Below, one piece after another: positions 17,558 to 24,109 of a stretch of DNA of 24,109 nt. Origin of the DNA: Triparma columacea. Its lineage: Eukaryota; Sar; Bolidophyceae; Parmales; Triparmaceae. Position numbers and translations under genes: made by a program. The notes below the pieces were generated by a model. It did not search any database. It saw only the letters and a list, made by a program, of their open reading frames with translations, and was not told the DNA's origin. Within the stretch, counting starts at the first letter, position 1; each line of letters opens with the position of its first letter. The stretch spans positions 1 to 24,109 of the forward strand of contig BRYA01000080.1 of assembly GCA_030267965.1 (NCBI GenBank), written 5' to 3'.

Positions 17558-20500
17558 ATGGGAGAAGAGTCAACGCAAAACATCAGGGTTGCGGTCCGTT
17601 GTCGCCCCCTCTCAAAAAAGGAGCTCGGAAACAACGAGAAGAGTATCTTTTCAATCAATAGTGGAAATGTAGAACTCAAGAACCCAGCCGATGGGACCGT
17701 TCAGAAGTACAACTTCGACGGGATCTTCCCCCCGGGCTGTGCACAGTCCGAGATATGGGACTGGCTCGGGCAACCCCTGCTCGACAAGTGTATCGAAGGC
17801 TTTAACGGCACAGTCTTTGCTTATGGACAGACAGGAAGTGGAAAAACTTGGTCCATGCAGGGAGTCCCTGCAGACGACGAGCTGCGGGGCTTGATTCCCA
17901 GGTTCACGATCAACCTCTTCAACCGCATCGAGGAGGAGAAGGCGAAGGATGAAAACAAAATGTTTCTTATTACCTGTAGGTGAGTAGAATGGAAAAGAGC
18001 AAAGAGAACGACATTCGACCACTAACACAACCATTCTGTCGTCGCCCCCCCACTGCCCCCCACCTCTCCCGCTCCTGTTCGTTGCAGCTACTTCGAGATC
18101 TACAACGAGGTCATAAGTGATCTCCTCGACGCCTCGAAAAAGAAGAAGTCAAGTGGCCTCGACGTGAAAGAACATCCTGTCCTGGGCGTCTACGTCAAGG
18201 GCTTGCAAGAAATAGTCACTGACAACAGCGAAAAGATGCAAAAACTAATTGACCAAGGTATGGGCAACCGTCATGTTGCTGCCACCCAGATGAACGCAGA
18301 GTCTTCCAGGTCTCACAGTGTCTTCACTATTAAGATCCACCAGAAAGACAAGACAGACGACTCCAAGAGTATCTTTGCGAAGGTGAACTTGGTCGATCTT
18401 GCTGGTGAGAACCTCGTACCTTGGTTGATGAACGAAGCCGTCTCCCCCTCTCTCTCACCCCCCTCCCTTCTCTCGCCCCCCCCCTCTCTCGCCCCCCCAA
18501 CAGGATCCGAGCGTGCCAAGTCGACTGGAGCATCTGGCGCCACTCTGAAGGAAGGAGCGAACATCAACAAATCTTTGTCCGCCCTAGGAAACGTTATTAA
18601 CGCCCTCGTGGAATCTGCAAAGGGAAAAAAGAACGTGTTCGTTCCCTACCGAAACTCCAAGCTGACACGCGTTCTCCAGGAATCTCTCGGAGGTAACTCC
18701 CTGACTGCAATGCTTGCCGCTCTTTCGCCGGCCGCGGTCAACCACGACGAGACTCTCTCCACCCTGAAGTACGCAGCTCGTGCCAAGTCGATCAAGTTAT
18801 CTGCCAAGAAAAACGAAGAGGCCTCTCAGATATCTAAATTAGAGGACGAGATCGCCATGCTTAAGAAAAAGCTTGCCGAGCAGGCCGGGGATGCTGCTGC
18901 CAGCGGAGGCGCCGCTCTGGACGTGTTTGCAGCTGGTGGAGATCCCGAGCAGGAAGCAAGGTATAAGAACCAACTCAAGGAGCTTGAAGACGCAATGAAG
19001 GACACATGGGAGCAGAAGAATAAAGTTTCACAGCAAAATGAGGAGGAGCGCAAGTCCCTCATTAAGGAGCAGGAAGCTGCTCTTCAGCGTGCTGCGGAGG
19101 AGCGCGAAAAGCGATGGCAGATGCTCGAAGAGAAAAATGACGTCGAGCTGTCCGTTCGGAACGCATGCGACACGGCCCAAAACCTTCCAAGCTCTGAGTG
19201 GATGACCAAAGTCCGTCACATGTTGGCTCTAGAGCAAGAAACCAAGGAGGAAATGACCGTGACCACTGTTTACCGCAATGCATTTACCACAGACCCGACC
19301 CTCCTTTCTATCGTCCGCGGCGACTCAACTGTCCCTATCGTCGTTTCCCCTGGAAAAGATGCTGTGAGCACTTTAACTATGTCCTCAACCAATACTGCTA
19401 TGAACGCTGCTGCTATCAAGCAGGCCCTTTCCAAGCTCCACCACTTGCAGTCTACATCATCTTCACTTATGACTGCTCAAAACGAGCTTGTTTCCTTCAC
19501 CGCCGAATTCGTGAGAGAGGTAAGGGCGGCATGCGAGAAGTGGGAACAGGCTCCTGAGGCTGAAGAGGTACCTGACGACGGTACTCAGACGAACGAGGAA
19601 AACATTCAAAAGAAGAAGGCTGCAGCTGAAGACGCCCAGCTTAGAGAAGACACGGCAAGGGGGTTAAGAATGGTCCTGAGGCAGCTCAACAAGAAGCGTG
19701 CGGAGATGAGTGAGGTCATATGTGATGAGAGAGAAAAGCTTTTTGCCATTGGTAGTCTCGCGAAGGATTTGTTTTCGGTCATGGAGATTGAAATTGACAA
19801 GACAGAGGGAAGAAAGGGAGAAGAAGAGGTTGACATGTCTGATATTGAGGCTCAACTTTCCTGGCTGACAGCAGCCAAGGATGACCTTGGAAAGTTCTTG
19901 GACGAAAACTTGAAGACTATCGGAAGTACCCCCGCCGCGGAACAATCGATTGTCGAAGATGAAATAACTGACAGTGACGTCAAGGCTGCTAAACCACTTG
20001 GAGTCTCGACGGGACGAATCCTCAACAAGCAAATGACATCCTCCAACAGCTCGGCTTCTGCGTCCAGCGCAAGACTGAACATTTCTAGCAAGGACGGTGG
20101 CTGGATCGGATCTGGGGCCGCGGGCGATTTCTTGCAGATTGATCTGAAAAGGAAAGCCATCATTACTTCAATCTCTACTCAGGGTCGTTACATTCCTGCA
20201 CAGAAACCGCAAGGAAAAGTCATGGTGACGAAAACCATCAAGAAGAAAATGAAGAGGAAGAAAGAAGCCCCTGCAGCTGCCCCTCCCGCGGCAGACCCAA
20301 CCCCCGCTGACAACACCCCCGCCTCTCTCAACAATATCGACATTTCTGGGGTCAACGAAGACATGGTCCAGACGAAGGAAATGCTCGCCGAAATCATTGC
20401 ATGGCCTACTCTCCTCAAGTCAACGCCCCCAGAGAAGCTACTCGGACGCCCCCCTGTGCGCTTCCTATTTGACCTGATAAGTCTGATAAGGACTACTACA

Positions 20501-22423
20501 GGATTTGGAGAAGGAGAAAATTGGAGCTCAGCCGAGTGGGGAGGCCTAAAATCCAAGGGTGATAAGATTGCTTTCATGGACAGTGTCATCAAGAGTGCGG
20601 TCGAGGCCAGCGCTTACGAAGGCGAGGCTCCAGCAAAAGGCAGTGACATTCTTAGGGGCATCGAAAGTGGCAACACCAACAAGATGCTACAAGTCTTGGG
20701 ACTTGCTGCGAAAGGTAAAGGAAGTGCAGGGGGAGCAACCAAAACTGGTGTCGCATCACCTCCCGCCGAAGAGTACGAGGAGTACGAAATAGAAGAAACA
20801 ATTACTGTAGAGGAGGACGCTCCGCCGGCCGAGGACACGCCGCCACAGTTCACCAAGAAGTTGACTTTATCAACCTCTAACGATGGAACGACCTGGACCG
20901 ATTTCCCTGACGTTTTCTCAGGTGAAAATAAAGTGACAACGAGTGCCCTATCGAAGCCCATACCATCAGCACGCTACATTCGATTCGTCCCCGTTGAGTG
21001 GGACGGTGCGTTCCAGACCTTGAGAGTTGAGATCGGGGGCCTGTTCAAGGACGAGCAGGGTGCCATGTCTAGTCCCAGAGTATCAGACAGGTCTGCACTG
21101 GCAGAAAAAGATTTCATTGAGAACGTCAACTCTCTTCTGAGCCTCATCCAGAGTAGCCTAACTGCTCTCATGAAGAAGGCTGAGAGGAACGAGGCTGAGG
21201 ATAGCCTCAAAGTCCAGAAGCGGGGCACTGCACTGGCCAACCAGAAAGAAGCCCTAGAAGAAGAACTGCACAAGACTGAGGACGAGAAGAACCAGCTCGC
21301 CAACCAGGTTGCAGAACTTCTCGAGAAGATGAATGAGTTACAACTGAGCAACGTGAAACTCCAGGCACAGAAGGAGAAGGATGAGATGACAATCGAAAAG
21401 CTTACAGCAACCAACAAAACAAACGAGGATGCCATGAAAGAAAAGGAACAAGCTTGGGTCAAGCTCGTCGAAGAGAAGGAGAAGGCGACCGAAGAAGCTA
21501 ACGATGCCAAGAGCCAACTGGAGGTTGTTACAGACGAGAGGAACATTGCGAGAGAGAAAGAAGAGCAGCTCTTCGAAAAGCTTGCTGATACCAACCTCGA
21601 ACTCGAGGCAATTCAGGAAAGCTACGTCTACATGACCGAGAAGAGCAACGACTACCAAGACGATATCATGGATCTCCAGGAACAACTGGAAGGTTACAAG
21701 GAGATGGTAAAGAAACAAGTCCAGGCTCCCATTGCTATAAAGACTGTCGCTGCCCCACCCGTTGAAAGAGAGAAGGTTGTCATTCCCGAGCCACTAGACA
21801 TTTCAAGCGCTCTCAATAGAGGGAGTAATCACACTGGAGCAGCAGTAGTTACAGCCACCGCAGACGAGGCACCTGCAGGAGATCAGAATCCAGAAACTGA
21901 CGGCTCACCTGCAAAGAGCTTGACGGACTTAGACGATGCACCTCCTCTCAGTATACCGCAAAACGACGACTTGCTTGAAACCAGCGCCGACCTTAACCCT
22001 TTTGCCGAGGAAGCGAACAAGGAAAACGACAACAGGGAGAAGGAGAAAAACAAACTCACCAAGCAGCAGGAAGAGATCTTAGCGGAGAGGAAGAAAATCA
22101 AGGAGCAGATGGCAGCCAACAAAGCCGGAGGTGCAGGCGGGTTTAAGAAGATTTCGGAGGTCAAGATGCCTTCTCTTGGAGGAGGGGGAGGTGCTGTTTC
22201 AATGCCTAGCTTAGGGGGCAATGGTGGCAGGAGGGGAAGGCACGACTCGTACGAAGACGACGATTCATACGTGAACTATGATGATGATTATGACGACGAC
22301 TTCGAGGACGACTTTGACAGTGCCTATAGCAACAACAAGAGAGGGGGTGGGTCTGCAAGACCAAAAAGCGCTAACCGCGGAGGAATGAGGGCAAGGGGCG
22401 GGGGGGGATTCACAGGCCTATAG
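17558..22423 (+). CDS. N-terminal-motor kinesin with split discoidin and IFT54-type CH domains
   Basis: Three exons, 17558..17979, 18088..18404 and 18504..22423, give 1552 residues; the introns are 108 bp (phase 2) and 99 bp (phase 1). The motor domain (about 8-360) is complete: IRVAVRCRPLS, P-loop FAYGQTGSGKT, switch I NAESSRSHS, and switch II LVDLAGSERAKSTGA once spliced, then KLTRVLQESLGGNS. A helical region follows. Residues 769-823 (GGWIGSGAAGDFLQIDL, ISTQGR, MVTK) and 1029-1093 (LSTSNDGTTW, ARYIRFVPVEW, LRVEIGG) are the two halves of an F5/8 type C fold. Between them, 859-985 matches the IFT54/TRAF3IP1 N-terminal CH domain (PPEKLLGRPPVRFLFDLI, then NTNKMLQVLG). A coiled coil spans about 1116-1318. 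The tail is acidic, then Arg/Gly-rich. It should be a plus-end-type motor, perhaps ciliary because of the CH domain; subfamily and cargo are unknown. Confidence 0.93.
18405..18503 (+). other. Stop-free 99-bp intron inside kinesin switch II
   Basis: Read as coding, the kinesin frame has 33 extra residues between DLAG and SERAKSTGA, an invariant motif. The segment starts GTGAGAACC, ends in a C/T tract with AACAG, and its length is a multiple of three without stops. Removing it restores LVDLAGSERAKSTGA exactly through a split Gly codon, so it is an intron. Retention would destroy the motor without causing a frameshift. Confidence 0.97.
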
Positions 22424-22656
22424 AAAAATATGAACAGTTTTGTTTTGAAGCAAGTAGATACAACTTTTTTCGCATTGGACAGAGAGTGCACAGGGGCATT
22501 AAGATGTCAGAGTACGCCTGGGCACGACTGATTTGGATATTTTATTATAGGTGCAGTGCATGCAGGGTTTACCACGAAAAACCAGTCCCCCGTATCCATC
22601 GTCGGGTAAGATGACTTGAGAAGGAAGTTGGATGGTTGTGTCGAGGAAGAAGAGCT

Positions 22657-22673
22657 AGGTTAGTGTATGATTG
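22657..22673 (+). repeat. 17-bp direct repeat, copy 1 (copy 2 at 23868..23884)
   Basis: AGGTTAGTGTATGATTG occurs exactly at both places, about 1.2 kb apart. The flanks differ. Both look like AG|GTTAGT splice-donor contexts. Confidence 0.85.
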
Positions 22674-23008
22674 TCATATATAATTTATATATTGCTTTAT
22701 TTATTTATGATAATAAACTGCCTGCGAGCAGCACCACGTGAACGCTCCCTTCATCATATCCCGATAATCCTGTCCCCCATACTGCTTTTTTTATGCTTCG
22801 TGTTCAATTTTCACATAAACGATATATTCTATTAACGTAACGTAACATTTTACCAACGTCGTCGTCTTTTAATGAATATAATTTGTATTTCATTTTCATT
22901 GATGTCCGCATATTTCCCGTCCCAAAATCCCGTCCCAAAAATTCCTCACCATCCAAGACAAAATGGAAAAAATGGAAAACTTTCTTCTTCAGAAACATCG
23001 CCTCTCAC

Positions 23009-23016
23009 TATATAAA
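23009..23016 (+). promoter_or_regulatory. Candidate TATA box
   Basis: TATATAAA lies 32 bp upstream of the ATG at 23048. If used at the usual 25-30 bp distance, it would give a transcript with a leader of only a few bases. It is the best core-promoter match I saw in the window, but in AT-rich DNA it could be chance. Confidence 0.4.
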
Positions 23017-23047
23017 CACCACCAACACCACCTAACTATTAAATAAA

Positions 23048-23437
23048 ATGATAGGCGGCATTGCGCCAAATACCGTAAGCACGCTAGGCAGGGGTGTAAA
23101 TGTTACTCCCAAGCCTTCCCCCCCCCTCCCCCCAACAGCCACCGCAGTTGTATTGCCCCTCCCGAAATGTTCGTACTCCTCCCCCCTATCTCCCTCTTCC
23201 CCCCCTTCCCTCCGAACCCCCCCGCCCTCCCCCCCTCTAAACCCTCTCACCCATAACCCCCGCCCCTCCTCCACTTTCCTCCCTCCCCCACCCTCCCTCC
23301 GTTCCCCCTCCAGTACCTCCTCCAACGACCTCGATCTCCTCGATGATATCCTAGATTATATCCTCACCCCTAACCCCCTCTTTAACACCCCTCTCAAGCT
23401 TGCGCATGCAGCTCGTGACGTGGTACTCCTTAATTAG
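23048..23437 (+). CDS. Putative Pro-rich protein, start of a possibly broken gene
   Basis: A 129-codon frame starts just after a TATA-like box. Residues about 20-85 are low-complexity Pro/Ser, partly from C-tract DNA. Residues 91-129 (NDLDLLDDILDYILTPNPLF, then KLAHAARDVVLLN) look like an ordinary acidic helical protein. It ends at a TAG at 23435, yet the same frame stays open for 51 more codons with coding-like content (KGEHTLAEITEVDVDDSVSF). It may be the first part of a pseudogene, or a gene whose introns I cannot place. I recognise no family, and the C-rich tract could instead be intronic. Confidence 0.35.
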   Translation: MIGGIAPNTVSTLGRGVNVTPKPSPPLPPTATAVVLPLPKCSYSSPLSPSSPPSLRTPPPSPPLNPLTHNPRPSSTFLPPPPSLRSPSSTSSNDLDLLDDILDYILTPNPLFNTPLKLAHAARDVVLLN

Positions 23438-24109
23438 CAGACTCCTCTCAAGGGTGAACACACTCTCGCAGAGATTACGGAGGTCGACGTTGACGACTCC
23501 GTCTCCTTCTCCTGCTGTATGAGCGGGGCGGACGGTGTGGTCTGGGTGTTGGGGGGTTGCGCAGGGGGGGGAGGTTGGTGTATGTTAATATAATCAATCA
23601 GCCTTTCTCGTTCCCTCCTCTTCCTCCTCTAGATCCGCGGGTTCCTAACCAACCCCCCCCCCCCCCCTCACCCCACTCACCTCCTCCTCCCCCTGGCCCC
23701 GGGGCTCCCTGTTCTCCTCCCCCAACAATCCCCCCGTCCCTAAAAAGTCTAACGATGTCATAATCTGACCTCCATATACCGTCTCCGCATTCATTGTCAC
23801 CCTCGGTCCAACCTAAGGTCGACCTTATTAACGAAGCGCAACGGCTTGTTAGCACCGACAGGACATCAGGTTAGTGTATGATTGGGTGAGAGGAGGAGGG
23901 GATTGAAGAGGAGGGGATTGAAGAGGAGAGGCACGAAAAGGAGCAGCGCGAGATGAACCGTAACAACGATTGTGCACGTTTGACTGTGGAGGAAAGGTTC
24001 CTCCATCCCTGTGCCTCCTCCATCCCTGTGCCTCATTCATTGCTCCATGATTCATCGCCCCCCCCCCTCTGCTCATCGGCTCTTCTTTACCCCCCAATGA
24101 GATAGACAG
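23438..24109 (+). other. Interrupted coding-like segments and short tandem repeats
   Basis: Coding-like plus-strand pieces are separated by stops: 23438..23590 (same frame as the preceding ORF, after its TAG); 23764..23869 (PKVDLINEAQRLVSTDRTS); and 23890..24103 (EERHEKEQREMNRNN, then LTVEERFLHP), in the same frame as the previous piece but with a TAG and a TGA between. A C-rich Pro-encoding tract (about 23652-23720) follows a CTCTAG acceptor-like site at 23632. Short tandem duplications occur at 23893..23922 (15-bp unit, twice) and 24001..24034 (17-bp unit, twice). It could be a decayed gene or the exons of a gene whose structure I cannot resolve. Confidence 0.4.

Larger units (their letters stand above)
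22424..23047. other. Intergenic region downstream of kinesin
   Basis: It should hold the kinesin 3' end and a promoter for what follows. An AT-rich patch (about 22671-22720) contains ATATATAATTTATATAT-like sequence and AATAAA at 22712, a candidate polyadenylation signal. Short direct repeats include CCGTCCCAAAA (about 22918 and 22933). A TATA-like box lies at the right end. No gene or RNA is recognised. Confidence 0.55.

Noticed and set aside
19519..19590. Possible further hidden intron in the kinesin (GTAAGG donor to ACTCAG)
   Set aside because: No pyrimidine tract, ordinary charged helical coding content, and shorter than the supported introns.
20974..21594. 206-codon minus-strand Ser/Phe/Leu-rich ORF opposite the kinesin coiled coil
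   Set aside because: Typical antisense image of Lys/Glu-rich coiled-coil codons.
23438..23446. Programmed stop readthrough at the TAG CAG context
   Set aside because: The following triplet is ACT, so it does not fit the UAG CAR YYA readthrough pattern; pseudogene decay is simpler.

Overview
This is a stretch of eukaryotic nuclear DNA. Spliceosomal introns interrupt most genes: I could place twelve, 99 to 228 bp long, nearly all with a GTGAG or GTAAG donor and a C/T-rich tract before the AG. The standard code is used, with TAA, TAG and TGA all serving as stops. Genes lie close together on both strands. The set (SPX-EXS phosphate transporter, BRX1, mitochondrial pyruvate dehydrogenase E1 beta, INCENP, large kinesin, GT34-like transferase, secreted Ser/Tyr repeat protein) suits a unicellular alga. 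My best guess is a stramenopile, perhaps Parmales/Triparma-like, but that rests on protein style only and is an inference.

Layout from left to right: (1) minus strand, partial, a secreted acidic Ser/Tyr protein whose 37-residue repeats run off the left edge; (2) plus strand, XPR1/PHO1-type SPX-EXS protein; (3) minus strand, BRX1; (4) plus strand, PDH E1 beta, divergent from BRX1 with only 76 bp between start codons; (5) plus strand, an INCENP-like protein with a SAP domain and a C-terminal Aurora-binding IN-box; (6) minus strand, an IQ-motif protein; (7) plus strand, a type II membrane GT34-like glycosyltransferase; a markedly AT-rich island; (8) minus strand, a type II membrane protein with a long ectodomain; (9) plus strand, a 1552-residue kinesin whose tail has a discoidin (F5/8 type C) domain split by an IFT54/MIP-T3-type CH domain; (10) plus strand, low-complexity Pro-rich coding-like segments broken by stop codons.

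There is no operon logic. Most genes are independent housekeeping or cell-architecture genes, and gene pairs share short divergent promoters or nearly abutting 3' ends. The two observations most worth following are the nested-domain kinesin and the SAP-INCENP fusion: both join a conserved cytoskeletal or mitotic core to unusual targeting modules. Two introns (in the kinesin and the IQ gene) are multiples of three with no stop codon, so a plain ORF reading hides them; the kinesin one falls inside the switch II motif.

All exon coordinates come from reading frame, splice consensus and protein family continuity. No transcript or database evidence was available.
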